From: an uncultured Eubacteriales bacterium
Lineage (GTDB): Bacteria; Bacillota; Clostridia; Christensenellales; CAG-138
NCBI GenBank assembly: GCA_902786465.1
Contig: CADACQ010000011.1
Location: 1-62,746 of the forward strand
Direction: 5' to 3'
Length of the DNA: 62,746 nt
Shown here: positions 51,820-59,812 of the stretch, in pieces
Layout of the letters: every line of letters starts with the position of its first letter
Numbering within the stretch: the stretch's first letter is position 1
The notes under the pieces: model-generated
Told to the model about the DNA's origin: nothing
The model's database searches: none
Seen by the model: the letters and a program-made list of their open reading frames with translations, nothing else
Position numbers and translations under genes: made by a program

Positions 51820-52991
51820 TTGCCCAGCCCCCGGGCCACGGCGGCCAGCTTGTCCAGGGCCTTTTGGAGGACCCAGGTGGGGCAAGCGAGATTCAGGCGC
51901 TCGAAACCCGCGCCCTCTTCGCCGAACATGGAGCCCTCGTTGAAGAACAGCTCCCCGTCGATCATGGCCTTTTCGAGGCCCTCCTTATCGAGGCCCAGGG
52001 CCCGGCAATCCAGCCACATGAGGTAGGTGCCCATGAGCTCGAAGGGCCGTATAGCGGGGATATGCTCCGCCAAATACTCCTCCACCAGCTTCTTGTTCTC
52101 CCCCAGGACCGTCCGCAGGGCCTCCAGCCAAGGCTCCCCGTAGGTGTAGGCCAGGCGGCAGCTCACGTAGCCCAGGGCCGTCAGCGTGGGATAGTGGCCC
52201 TCCTTCTGCAGCTTCTCCCGCAGCTCCTCGTCCGCCACGAACAGGTTGGAGCACTGCATGCCCGCCAGGTTGAAGGTCTTGCTGGGGGCGGTGCAGAGGA
52301 CGGCGTTCTTCACGTACGGTTCCGGCAGGGTGCCCACGGAGACGAAGGTGTAGCCGGGCAGGATGAGGTCCCCGTGGATCTCGTCGGCCACCATGATGAC
52401 GCCGTTGTTGAGGCAGATTTCGGCGAGCCGCAGCAGCTCCGCCCGGGTCCAGATGCGGCCCACAGGGTTGTGGGGGCTGCACAGCAAAAACAGCTTCACC
52501 TTAGGCTCGGCGCACAGCTTTTCAAACAAGTCGAAGTCGATGTCGTAGGTCCGCTCCCGTTCGATCAGGGGGCAGAAGACCGCCTCCCTCCCCTGCTCCT
52601 GGGCGGCGAAGCGGAAGGGATGATAGACGGGACTCAGCATGAGCACCCCGTCCCCGGGCGCTGTCAGGGCTTTGACGATCTCGTAGAGGGCGGGCACGAT
52701 GCCGGGGCTGGTGATGAACCAATCCTTCTCGGGCCGAAAGCCGTGGCGGCGTTCCATCCAGCTTTGGACCGCTTCGAAATACCCCGCCGTGGGGCCGGTG
52801 TAGCCCAGCACGTTGTGATCGAGATAGTCCTTGAGCCCCGCCACCACCTCGGGCGGGTCCAGAAACTCCATGTCCGCCACGGACAGGGGCACGGCGTCCC
52901 GGGACACGTCCGGCTTCTGCTTCTTCATATGCTCGTACTTGAAGGCGCCCGCGTCCCAGCGGTCGGGCAGGGTGGTGAAATCGTAGATCAT
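51816..52991 (-). CDS. PatB/MalY-type PLP-dependent C-S lyase / aminotransferase
   Basis: A 391-residue fold-type I PLP enzyme. MalY/PatB features: an opening MIYDFTTLPDRWDAGAFKYE, PLSVADMEFLDPPEV, and a PLP-binding Lys in CTAPSKTFNLAGMQCSNLF; LCSPHNPVGRIWTRAEL binds the cofactor. Members split cystathionine or cysteine and some act as regulators; the exact substrate is open. It overlaps pcp by four bases and lies downstream of the zinc-ribbon trio. Confidence 0.9.
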   Translation of the reverse strand: MIYDFTTLPDRWDAGAFKYEHMKKQKPDVSRDAVPLSVADMEFLDPPEVVAGLKDYLDHNVLGYTGPTAGYFEAVQSWMERRHGFRPEKDWFITSPGIVPALYEIVKALTAPGDGVLMLSPVYHPFRFAAQEQGREAVFCPLIERERTYDIDFDLFEKLCAEPKVKLFLLCSPHNPVGRIWTRAELLRLAEICLNNGVIMVADEIHGDLILPGYTFVSVGTLPEPYVKNAVLCTAPSKTFNLAGMQCSNLFVADEELREKLQKEGHYPTLTALGYVSCRLAYTYGEPWLEALRTVLGENKKLVEEYLAEHIPAIRPFELMGTYLMWLDCRALGLDKEGLEKAMIDGELFFNEGSMFGEEGAGFERLNLACPTWVLQKALDKLAAVARGLGK

Positions 52992-53006
52992 GCTCGTCCT
53001 CCTTAT

Positions 53007-53441
53007 TTAGTGGCCCGAGGGGATATCCTCGAGCAGCCGGTCGATGTCGTCGGCGGCGATGGCAAGGGACCCGGAGCCCTTGCGCTCCGTTTCCATGCGG
53101 CGCGCCAGGGCCTCCGCCCGCTCTTGGTCGCCGATGGCCTCATAGAACCGGTGGCGGAAGGCGGCGTCCGCGTACCCCGCCACGTGATAGGCCTCCTCGT
53201 GGGCGCTGGAAAAGGGCGCCACATCATAATACCGATAGTAGTACTGGCGGACCATATCGGCATATTCGCCCTGCTGCAGATAGTATTCAAGGTCGCTGTA
53301 CCGATCCCGGTCGAACGCGCTGCGGAACTCTCCCACCAGGCGGATCAGGGAGATCACCGCCGCCAGGGCCGTGACGACGATGAGGACGTTGAGGAACCGG
53401 ACGATCCCGGACGACCTTTTTCTGAGGTGAGCGTTACGCAT
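53007..53441 (-). CDS. Membrane protein, third member of the zinc-ribbon/TM trio (no zinc ribbon)
   Basis: A 144-residue protein: basic N-terminus (MRNAHLRKRSSG), one membrane helix (VRFLNVLIVVTALAAVISLIRLV), and an outside helical domain (YSDLEYYLQQGEYADMVRQYYYRYYDVAPF). The Y/L-G-x-Y-x-x-hydrophobic and YY patterns recur in the two upstream genes, suggesting a shared fold, but this copy lacks the N-terminal zinc ribbon. The start overlaps the upstream stop by eight bases. No family recognised. Confidence 0.6.
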   Translation of the reverse strand: MRNAHLRKRSSGIVRFLNVLIVVTALAAVISLIRLVGEFRSAFDRDRYSDLEYYLQQGEYADMVRQYYYRYYDVAPFSSAHEEAYHVAGYADAAFRHRFYEAIGDQERAEALARRMETERKGSGSLAIAADDIDRLLEDIPSGH

Positions 53442-54180
53442 CCAACAGCACCTCCTCCAGCAAAGCCGCCTTCCGGTTGGTGGACAGGGTCAAAAATCGC
53501 TCCGCTTCCTCCCCTTCGAGCCCCAGGTACACCTGCAGCATCTCCATCACGTTGCCGCGCATGTCCTCGATATAGGCCCGATGGGCGTCCGACGCCATGT
53601 CGCGGGTCCCCCGCTCCAGGGTATCGAAGAAGTCCTCCAGGGATCGGCACAGCGCCTGGATATCGTCCGGCGCGCGCCTGGCGGCCCACTGCTCCCGATC
53701 CTGGTGAAGATACAGCCGTTCCATCCGCAGTACCACGTCCTTGTAATACTGGGCGACCCACCGGACGCCGTAGTACGCCTCGAAGGGAGAATTGTAGGAC
53801 CGGATGTCGTTGAAGTCCGCGTAGGAGGCGAAGGCCAAGTAATCCCCCTGGGCCAGATACCCCTCCATCACGGCGATGGTGCCTTCGGGGTCCTTCTCCG
53901 CAGCACGGCGGCGCATCTGCTCCGGAAAGGCGTACGCCTTCTCGGCCACCACCGCCATGGCCACGGCGGCGATGAGCAGCACCAGGGCCGCGACGACCCG
54001 AGGGATGATCTGGGCGTACCGTTTGGCCGCGCCGACCACGTTGGCCTCGGTGGCCGCGTAACGCTCCTGATAGTCCGCCATGTTCTGAAAATGGCGGATG
54101 GCCTGCTCGTTGGGCGTACCGCAGTACGGGCAGAACCGTTCCTCCAGCCCGACCTCTCCGCCGCAGTTCCTGCACTTCAT
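53434..54180 (-). CDS. Zinc-ribbon membrane protein, second of the trio
   Basis: A 248-residue protein; ATG 54180 (MKCRNCGGEVGLEERFCPYCG) was chosen because the zinc ribbon with two CxxC pairs begins right there and overlaps the upstream stop (ATGA). A cytoplasmic helix of about 40 residues leads to one membrane helix (VVAALVLLIAAVAMAVVAEKA), then an outside helical domain with GYLAQGDYLAFASYADF and PFEAYYGVRWVAQYYKDVVLRMERLYLHQ. Zinc ribbon inside, helical sensor-like domain outside: function unknown. Confidence 0.62.
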   Translation of the reverse strand: MKCRNCGGEVGLEERFCPYCGTPNEQAIRHFQNMADYQERYAATEANVVGAAKRYAQIIPRVVAALVLLIAAVAMAVVAEKAYAFPEQMRRRAAEKDPEGTIAVMEGYLAQGDYLAFASYADFNDIRSYNSPFEAYYGVRWVAQYYKDVVLRMERLYLHQDREQWAARRAPDDIQALCRSLEDFFDTLERGTRDMASDAHRAYIEDMRGNVMEMLQVYLGLEGEEAERFLTLSTNRKAALLEEVLLDA

Positions 54181-54956
54181 TCTTCCCAGCCCCTTTCCGT
54201 AAAGAATTGCTTGCATGTCTTGATCGGCACGAAACCGTCCCGCGCCAGCGTGCGGCGGAATTCGTCCAACTCCGCCTCTGTCAGCGGGAACCGTTCGGTA
54301 AAATCCCTCAGCAGAGGCTGCCGAAGCTCGTCCAGCAGCGCCCGCTCCTCCTCGCTGAGGTCGTTCATATACTCCAGCCTGTACAGTTTGATCTCGTCAT
54401 AGAAGAGATACAGCCGGCTGCCGGCCTCCCCGACCTGAAGAGAGCTTTGGGCGGCCAGGATCAGATCGTAAAACTCGCAGAAGCTCCAGTGCCGATACTG
54501 CCACACCCGATGCCCTTCGTCGGCAGCCTGATCGTAGAAGGCGACCAGCTCCTCATAGGCTCCGGCGTCGTAGTATTCGTCCATCCGGGCGAAGCCTTCC
54601 CGCTGCCACAGGTATTCCGCCTGTTCGAGGGCCGCTTCCTTCCGCTCCCGGATCAGGCGGACGACCAGGACGGCGGCCACGGCCAGGAGCAGGATCGCCG
54701 CAGCGATCAGCAGCTTCTTCGACAGCCGCCCCGCATGGGCCCGGGTCTCCTTTTTCCTCAGGGCGCCCAGCCCCGCCAGGTCCCCCCGGATGCCTTCCAG
54801 CTTGTTCATATAGGCGGTTTCCGCCGCTGGCAGGTACATGGTGCCGCAATAGGGGCAATTGGGCATGGTCGCGTCGAACTCGGCGCCGCAGGTGTGGCAG
54901 CTCACGGTCTTTCTTCCCGTATCGTCGATACGATCGCTTTTTTCTTCTTCGCTCAC
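54177..54956 (-). CDS. Zinc-ribbon membrane protein, first of the trio
   Basis: A 259-residue protein starting at GTG 54956. A zinc ribbon (SCHTCGAEFDATMPNCPYCGTMYL, residues 19-42, four Cys) is followed by a basic linker, one membrane helix (LLIAAAILLLAVAAVLVVRLI) and a C-terminal helical domain (MDEYYDAGAYEELVAFYDQA; LYLFYDEIKLYRLEYMNDLSEEERALL). Topology is predicted Cys-ribbon in, domain out. It is the promoter-proximal gene of three that overlap in series (ATGA here). Confidence 0.62.
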   Translation of the reverse strand: MSEEEKSDRIDDTGRKTVSCHTCGAEFDATMPNCPYCGTMYLPAAETAYMNKLEGIRGDLAGLGALRKKETRAHAGRLSKKLLIAAAILLLAVAAVLVVRLIRERKEAALEQAEYLWQREGFARMDEYYDAGAYEELVAFYDQAADEGHRVWQYRHWSFCEFYDLILAAQSSLQVGEAGSRLYLFYDEIKLYRLEYMNDLSEEERALLDELRQPLLRDFTERFPLTEAELDEFRRTLARDGFVPIKTCKQFFTERGWEE

Positions 54957-55019
54957 AGGCCCGCCCCCCTTCGCCGGCGTCGACCGGCCCGGACACTATT
55001 GCCCGGTAATTCGATACAC

Positions 55020-55048
55020 AGTATACCAATTCTCCTTCATAAACGCAA
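55020..55048 (-). promoter_or_regulatory. Promoter of the zinc-ribbon trio
   Basis: TGGTATACT (extended -10; TATACT at 55020-55025) with TTGCGT (55043-55048) 17 bases upstream, minus strand. Confidence 0.6.
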
Positions 55049-55085
55049 GTGCGCGAACAGGGCGCGGCCGGCAGGGGCAGAGCTT

Positions 55086-55115
55086 TTGACAGACAAGCCC
55101 CGGGTATGGTATCAT
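55086..55115 (+). promoter_or_regulatory. Promoter of the nucleotide-kinase-like gene
   Basis: TTGACA (55086-55091), 18 bases, TATCAT (55110-55115). The ATG inside the -10 (55114) therefore cannot be the start of the gene. Confidence 0.75.
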
Positions 55116-55149
55116 GGAGCCAGCGTTTCAACCGAAGGGGAGAAAGGAC

Positions 55150-55752
55150 ATGGCGGATCTGATCGTGGTCTGCGGGCCTCAGGCCGTGGGCAAGATGACG
55201 GTGGCGGAGAGCCTCAGGGACAAGCTCAAATACAACATGATGATGAACCACGACAGCATCGAGCTGTCGGACCGGATCTTCGGCTTCGGCACCCCCGCCC
55301 AGCGGGCCTTCAACGAAGCCATCCGCAAAAGCGCCTTCGATCTCGCCGTCCAGCACGGGGTGGACCTGATCTTCACCTACGTCTGCGCCTTCGAGATGCA
55401 GGAGGAGCGGGACTATCTCACGGGGCTCCACGACCTGTTCACGGAGCACGGAGGTCGGTTCTTCTTCGTGGAGCTGAGCGCCAGTTTGGACGCCCGGCTC
55501 CAGCGGAACGAGACGCCCCATCGGATGGAGCGCAAGCCATCCAAGCGGGACGTGGCATGGAGCCGCCGGAACCTTTTGAAGGACGCCCGGGAACACCGGC
55601 TGAACTCCGACGAGGGGGAGGTCTGGTTTAAGCATCACCTGAAGATCGACAACACGGACCTGACCCCCGACGAGGTGGCGGATCGAGTCATCGAAGCCTT
55701 CAGGCTCGTCCCCAACGAGAAGGAAGCATGGGAATACCGCTACGGCGTTTGA
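55150..55752 (+). CDS. P-loop nucleotide kinase-like protein
   Basis: A 200-residue single-domain ATPase. The P-loop is variant: VVCGPQAVGKMTVAESL (GxxxxGKM instead of GKS/T). Lid-like and C-terminal features (HRMERKPSKRDVAWSRRNLL; HLKIDNTDLTPDEVADRVIEAF) resemble shikimate/gluconate kinase-like or chloramphenicol phosphotransferase-like AAA_33 proteins. The substrate is unknown. ATG 55150 was chosen because AAAGGA precedes it and the promoter excludes the upstream ATG. It lies 37 bases before pepF. Confidence 0.7.
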   Translation: MADLIVVCGPQAVGKMTVAESLRDKLKYNMMMNHDSIELSDRIFGFGTPAQRAFNEAIRKSAFDLAVQHGVDLIFTYVCAFEMQEERDYLTGLHDLFTEHGGRFFFVELSASLDARLQRNETPHRMERKPSKRDVAWSRRNLLKDAREHRLNSDEGEVWFKHHLKIDNTDLTPDEVADRVIEAFRLVPNEKEAWEYRYGV

Positions 55753-55789
55753 ATCTATACGAAATCTCATCAGGAAAGGAAGCAACCAA

Positions 55790-57559
55790 ATGAAGCGCAA
55801 GGAAATGGACCCCAAGTATCAGTGGGACTTTACCCACATCTACCCCGACAAGGCGGCTTGGGAAGCGGCCATGGCCGAGGCTGAGCAGGCCGTGGCGGGG
55901 CTCGCCGCCCTGCCTGGGACCCTGAAGGCCAGCAAGGAGGGCTTGAAGAAGGGGCTGGACGCGGCCTATGCCGCCATGGAGAAGGTGGAGCTGCCCTTCA
56001 TCTACGCCAACCTCCACAAGTCCGCCGACGGCAGCGAGCCGGAGCACCAGAACATGGACGCCCGGGCCATGACCCTGCTGGTCAAGGGCATGTCCATGCT
56101 GGCCTTCATGAACCCGGAGATCTTGTCCATCCCCGAAAGCGACCTTAACGCCTGGATGGCTGAGGAGGACATGGCGGTGTACAGGTTCATCGTGGCGGAC
56201 ATCACCCGGGGCCGGGCCCATATCCTGGACGAAGCCCGGGAAAAGATGCTGGCCATGCTGGGCGAGGCGGCCCAGACGCCCTCCAACGCCTATTCCATGC
56301 TCACCAACGTAAACATGAAGCTGCCCCTGGTCCACGACGAGCAGGGAAACGAGGTCCAGCTCACCCAGGGGAACTTCGGCGTGTTCCGGGAGAGCCGGGA
56401 TCGGAAGGTCCGGGAGGAGGCGTTTCGGGCCATGTTCGGCGCCTATCGCCAGTTCGGGGACACCTTCGCGGCCCTCTACGGCGGTGCGGTGAAGATGGAC
56501 AACTTCCAGGCTACGGTCCGGGGGTATTCCTCCGCCTGCGAGGCGGCTCTGGACGGCGGGAACGTGCCCGTCAGCGTGTACGACAGCCTGATCGAAGCGG
56601 TCCACGAAAGTCTGCCCGCCATGAAAAAGTATCTGAAGCTCCGGCAGCGGGTGCTAGGCCTCGAGAAGATCGACATCTTCGACCTGTACACGCCCATGGT
56701 GGAGGACGTGGACTTCCCGGTGCCCTTCGCTGACGTGAAGGCGCTGGTGAAGGGGGCCACCGAGCCCCTGGGCGAGGAGTATGGGCGACTTCTCGATCGG
56801 GCCTTTGCGGAGAACTGGATGGACGTATACGAGAACGAGGGCAAGCGCAGCGGCGCCTTCTCCATGGGCGTGTTCGGCGTGCACCCCTACGTGCTCCTCA
56901 ACTACACGGACACCCTGGACGACGCCTTCACCGTGGCCCACGAGCTGGGCCACTCCATGCACTCCTTCTTCTCCGATCGCACCCAGCCCTACCCCCTCCA
57001 CGACTACAAGATCATGGTGGCGGAGGTAGCCTCCACGGTGAACGAGGTGCTGCTCACCAAGTACCTGCTGAAGACGGAGACGGACCCCAAGCGCCGGGCC
57101 TACGTGCTGAACCACTTCCTGGAGGGCTTCCGCACCACCCTGTTCCGCCAGACCCTGTTCGCAGAGTTCGAGCGCAAGGCCCACGAGCTGGCCGCCGCCG
57201 GCACGCCCTTGACCGCGTCCACGCTCAATAAGGTGTACCACGACCTGGTGGCCCTCTACTACGACGGCGCCGGGATCGACCCGGACATCGACCCCGAGTG
57301 GAGCTATATCCCCCACTTCTATCGGGGGTTCTACGTATACCAGTACGCTACCGGCTTCTCCTCCGCCGTGGCCATCGCGGACCGGATCCTCGCCACCGGC
57401 GACGCCTCCGGGTACCTGAAGTTCCTCACTACCGGCGGCAGCGACTACCCGCTGAACGAGCTCAGGATCGCGGGGGTGGACCTGACGAAGCCCGACACGG
57501 TGAAAAACGCCCTGAAGGTCTTCGCGGATACCGTGGACGAGCTGGAAAAGCTGCTGTAA
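55790..57559 (+). CDS. pepF: Oligoendopeptidase F (M3B)
   Basis: A 589-residue zinc oligopeptidase. Starts KEMDPKYQWDFTHIYPDKAAWEAAM, typical of PepF, with a long helical N-domain. The zinc motif is FTVAHELGHSMHSFFSDRTQP, and the third ligand Glu is in IMVAEVASTVNEVLL; HFYRGFYVYQYATGFSSAVAIA near the end is a family signature. GGAAAGG precedes the ATG. Cytosolic; degrades 7-17-residue peptides in the characterised members. Confidence 0.95.
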   Translation: MKRKEMDPKYQWDFTHIYPDKAAWEAAMAEAEQAVAGLAALPGTLKASKEGLKKGLDAAYAAMEKVELPFIYANLHKSADGSEPEHQNMDARAMTLLVKGMSMLAFMNPEILSIPESDLNAWMAEEDMAVYRFIVADITRGRAHILDEAREKMLAMLGEAAQTPSNAYSMLTNVNMKLPLVHDEQGNEVQLTQGNFGVFRESRDRKVREEAFRAMFGAYRQFGDTFAALYGGAVKMDNFQATVRGYSSACEAALDGGNVPVSVYDSLIEAVHESLPAMKKYLKLRQRVLGLEKIDIFDLYTPMVEDVDFPVPFADVKALVKGATEPLGEEYGRLLDRAFAENWMDVYENEGKRSGAFSMGVFGVHPYVLLNYTDTLDDAFTVAHELGHSMHSFFSDRTQPYPLHDYKIMVAEVASTVNEVLLTKYLLKTETDPKRRAYVLNHFLEGFRTTLFRQTLFAEFERKAHELAAAGTPLTASTLNKVYHDLVALYYDGAGIDPDIDPEWSYIPHFYRGFYVYQYATGFSSAVAIADRILATGDASGYLKFLTTGGSDYPLNELRIAGVDLTKPDTVKNALKVFADTVDELEKLL

Positions 57560-57573
57560 GCTAAAGCGACGTC

Positions 57574-57604
57574 AAAGAGCAGGCAAGTTGCCTGCTCTTT
57601 TGTT
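57574..57604. terminator. Bidirectional intrinsic terminator between pepF and tspO
   Basis: AAAGAGCAGGCAA (57574-57586) and TTGCCTGCTCTTT (57588-57600) form a long perfect stem with a tight loop; T-runs on both sides. Confidence 0.88.
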
Positions 57605-58078
57605 TTAACCGTTCAGTTGGTAGGCCGTGAGATTGAGATAAAAGGCGAAGCACAGCCAAAGGGTGTAGGGCAATTGGAGCCAGGCCGCCGGTTTGCTGAC
57701 GGGCCGGTAGCGGAGCACTGTGCCGATGGCCAGGGCCAGCATGACGAGAAGGGTCACCAGCGCCGCAAGCCGCAGCCCCAGGGCAAAGAACAGCACCGGC
57801 CACAGGAAGTTGAGGAGCAGCGTCCCTGCGTAGAGGAGATGCTGGTCCTTCAAGCCCCGGGGCGGGGCGATGTAGATGAGGGCCGCCGACACGCCCATGA
57901 GGATGTACAGGATGGACCAGACGATGGAGAACACCAGCGGCGGCGGCGTCAGGGTCGACTGGGGCAGGTATTGAAAGGCTTTCATCCCGTCCACGGACAC
58001 CAGGGTGGCGAGGCCTCCTGTCAGCAGCGAGAGGACGATGAAGATGGCGTAGGGCCAAAAGTTGTTTTTACGTTCCAT
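57605..58078 (-). CDS. tspO: TspO/MBR family membrane protein
   Basis: A 157-residue five-helix membrane protein. Family motifs: KAFQYLPQSTLTPPPLVFSIVWSILYILMGVSAALIY (the P-P-x-hydrophobic-FxxVW motif), LNFLWPVLFFALGLRLAALV and LQLPYTLWLCFAFYLN. TspO proteins bind tetrapyrroles or cholesterol-like ligands; the role in Firmicutes is unclear. ATG 58078 (MERKNNFWPY) is the homology start; it lacks a ribosome binding site and has TACAAT six bases upstream, so it is predicted to be leaderless. Confidence 0.88.
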   Translation of the reverse strand: MERKNNFWPYAIFIVLSLLTGGLATLVSVDGMKAFQYLPQSTLTPPPLVFSIVWSILYILMGVSAALIYIAPPRGLKDQHLLYAGTLLLNFLWPVLFFALGLRLAALVTLLVMLALAIGTVLRYRPVSKPAAWLQLPYTLWLCFAFYLNLTAYQLNG

Positions 58079-58084
58079 GGTCCT

Positions 58085-58090
58085 ATTGTA
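58085..58090 (-). promoter_or_regulatory. -10 box of tspO, leaderless arrangement
   Basis: TACAAT on the minus strand; +1 is expected at 58078, the A of the ATG. The -35 (GCATAC near 58108-58113) is poor and lies close to the -35 of the divergent gene. Confidence 0.5.
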
Positions 58091-58117
58091 TGGACTTTCC
58101 GGAAAAAGTATGCTTTC

Positions 58118-58146
58118 TTGACGCGGTCCGGCGGTCATGCTATCAT
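58118..58146 (+). promoter_or_regulatory. Promoter of the 58153 gene, leaderless arrangement
   Basis: TTGACG (58118-58123), 17 bases, TATCAT (58141-58146); +1 is expected at 58153, the A of the ATG. Confidence 0.75.
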
Positions 58147-58152
58147 GGGGGC

Positions 58153-58614
58153 ATGAACGGCTGGAAGATAGCGCTATACCGGCTTTGGCAATGGACCTGG
58201 GGCCTGCCTCAGACTCTGGTGGGCCTTGCCATGGCCATCAAATACCGCCGCTGCCCCCGCAAGCGAGTGGGCGGCGCCGTGGCCACCCTCCACGACGGGA
58301 ACTGGGGCGGCGTGTCGCTGGGCATGTTCATCTTCGTGCCCAAGGGCCTGCGGCCGGAACGGGAAGCGGCGCTCCTCTCCCACGAGTACGGCCACACCTT
58401 CCAATCCGCCCTGCTGGGGCCGTTGTACCTGCTCCTGGTGGGCGTGCCCTCCTTCCTCTGGGCCAACCTGCCCCGGAACGTACGGAAGCGCTCCCTGCGG
58501 CACATCCCCTACGAAGCCCACTATCCGGAGAACTGGGCGGAAAAGCTGGGCCACAAGCATTTTCCCAAGGTCTGGCCCCTCTCCCGCCCCTCAAAACAGG
58601 AGGAACGAGTATGA
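58153..58614 (+). CDS. Small membrane-associated protein with an HEYGH zincin motif
   Basis: A 153-residue protein: N-terminal amphipathic region, then GAVATLHDGNWGGVSLGMFIFVP, the metalloprotease-like AALLSHEYGHTFQSALLGPLYLLLVGVPSFLWANL (HExxH at the entry of a hydrophobic helix) and a basic His-rich tail (HIPYEAHYPENWAEKLGHKHFP). Proteins of this kind occur in many gut bacteria without known function; peptidase activity is possible but unproven. Start ATG 58153 fits the promoter and would give a leaderless mRNA. Overlaps the DUF1294 gene (ATGA). Confidence 0.68.
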   Translation: MNGWKIALYRLWQWTWGLPQTLVGLAMAIKYRRCPRKRVGGAVATLHDGNWGGVSLGMFIFVPKGLRPEREAALLSHEYGHTFQSALLGPLYLLLVGVPSFLWANLPRNVRKRSLRHIPYEAHYPENWAEKLGHKHFPKVWPLSRPSKQEERV

Positions 58615-58886
58615 AATGGATTTTGCTGCTCCTGGCCGCCGTAAACCTCCTCGCCTTCGTCCTCTACGGCGTCGACAAGCTGAAGGCGAAGAAGGGCGCC
58701 TGGCGCATCCCGGAAGCGACGCTCCTGCTGGTGGCCTTCCTGGGCGGCTCCCTGGGCGCGCTCCTGGGCATGGAGGTCTTTCGTCACAAGACGAAGCACG
58801 CCACGTTCAGGATTCTGGTCCCCCTGTTCCTGATATTGCATATCGCCCTGGCCGTATACACGGTCAAGTGCGGGCTGCTGCCCTGA
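58611..58886 (+). CDS. DUF1294 membrane protein
   Basis: A 91-residue protein with three membrane helices. The DUF1294 signature is LYGVDKLKAKKGAWRIPEATLLLVAFLGGSLGALLGMEVFRHKTKH. Function unknown. Translation probably depends on the upstream gene (ATGA overlap); CAGGAGGAACG also offers a ribosome binding site inside that gene. Confidence 0.88.
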   Translation: MKWILLLLAAVNLLAFVLYGVDKLKAKKGAWRIPEATLLLVAFLGGSLGALLGMEVFRHKTKHATFRILVPLFLILHIALAVYTVKCGLLP

Positions 58887-58916
58887 AAAAAGGTTGAAAA
58901 ACCCGCAAAAAAGGCC

Positions 58917-58945
58917 TTGACAGGGACCAGGTCGGTCGCTATAAT
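58917..58945 (+). promoter_or_regulatory. Perfect consensus sigma-A promoter of infC-rpmI-rplT
   Basis: TTGACA (58917-58922), exactly 17 bases, TATAAT (58940-58945). Confidence 0.92.
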
Positions 58946-58951
58946 AAGTAC

Positions 58952-59069
58952 GCTTAAGCAGAGGCGCCCGCCTCTCACCTGCCGATCGAAAAGGATCAGG
59001 CACGGTATGATGGGATTATTTCGTGGTGGGCGCGTTTGCGTCCGCTATTTTTTTAGGAGGTGTTGACCC
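58952..59069 (+). promoter_or_regulatory. infC-rpmI-rplT leader with terminator/antiterminator (L20-leader-like)
   Basis: About 118 bases. A 3' terminator: GGGCGC (59028-59033), GTTT loop, GCGTCC (59038-59043), then GCTATTTTTTT. An upstream AGAGGCG/CGCCTCT hairpin (58960-58975) contains GCGCCCGCC (58964-58972), which can pair with GGTGGGCGC (59025-59033) and so break the terminator. Firmicutes control this operon by L20 binding to such a leader. Confidence 0.7.
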
Positions 59070-59579
59070 ATCGCTACCCAAGAACTGCCTATCAATGAGG
59101 AGATCCGGGACCCGGAAGTCCGTCTGATCGATGAAAACGGCGTCCAGCTGGGCATCATGGATGTCCGGGCCGCCCAGCGTCTGGCCGACGAGCGGGAGCT
59201 GGATCTGGTCAAGCTCTCCAACGCCAATCCCCCCACCTGCAAGCTCATGGACTACAGCAAGCACCGCTACGACATGATGAAGCGGGAAAAGGAGCAGCGG
59301 AAGAACCAGAAGATCATCGAGATCAAGGAGATCCGCCTCTCCGCCACCATCGACCAGCACGACATGGAAGTCAAGGCCAAGGCCTGCTCCCGGTTTTTGC
59401 AGGACGGCAACAAGGTGAAGGTGAGCATCCGCTTTAGGGGCCGCCAGATCACCCGGGGCGATATCGGCGAGGAGGTCATGACCACCTTCTACAACATGGT
59501 CTCCGACATGGCCACCCAGGAACGGGCGCCCAAGCAGGAGGGCAGGAACATGTACATGGTGCTGGCACCGAAGAATTAA
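59070..59579 (+). CDS. infC: Translation initiation factor IF-3 (start codon ATC)
   Basis: A 169-residue factor that checks start-codon choice. Homology ([25 protein letters not shown]) runs upstream of the first ATG (59157) to an ATC at 59070. AGGAGGT lies eight bases before it, and an in-frame TGA two codons upstream excludes a longer protein. A non-AUG start is a known autoregulatory feature of infC. N-domain first, then linker and C-domain ([46 protein letters not shown]), ending [10 protein letters not shown]. Confidence 0.95.
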   Translation: MATQELPINEEIRDPEVRLIDENGVQLGIMDVRAAQRLADERELDLVKLSNANPPTCKLMDYSKHRYDMMKREKEQRKNQKIIEIKEIRLSATIDQHDMEVKAKACSRFLQDGNKVKVSIRFRGRQITRGDIGEEVMTTFYNMVSDMATQERAPKQEGRNMYMVLAPKN

Positions 59580-59601
59580 AAATCTATCAGGAGGAAAGAA
59601 C

Positions 59602-59799
59602 ATGCCAAAGATCAAGACCCATCGCGGCGCTGCTAAGCGTTTTGACGTGACCAAGTCCGGCAAAATCAAGCGCGGCAAGGCTTACAAGAGCCACATCCTC
59701 ACCAAGAAGACCACCAAGAGGCTGCGCGGCCTGCGCCAGACCGGCTATATCGCCGAGGAAGAGCAGAAGAAGATCCGCGAGCTGATTCCCTATAAGTAA
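59602..59799 (+). CDS. rpmI: 50S ribosomal protein L35
   Basis: A 65-residue basic protein: [46 protein letters not shown] is the full L35 core. AGGAGGAAAG precedes the ATG; it lies 22 bases after infC and 13 before rplT. Confidence 0.97.
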   Translation: MPKIKTHRGAAKRFDVTKSGKIKRGKAYKSHILTKKTTKRLRGLRQTGYIAEEEQKKIRELIPYK

Positions 59800-59812
59800 G
59801 GAGATGTGAACC

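Noticed and set aside
55114-55149. Upstream ATG (55114) as the start of the kinase-like gene
   Set aside because: It lies inside the -10 box of the gene's own promoter; ATG 55150 has a ribosome binding site.
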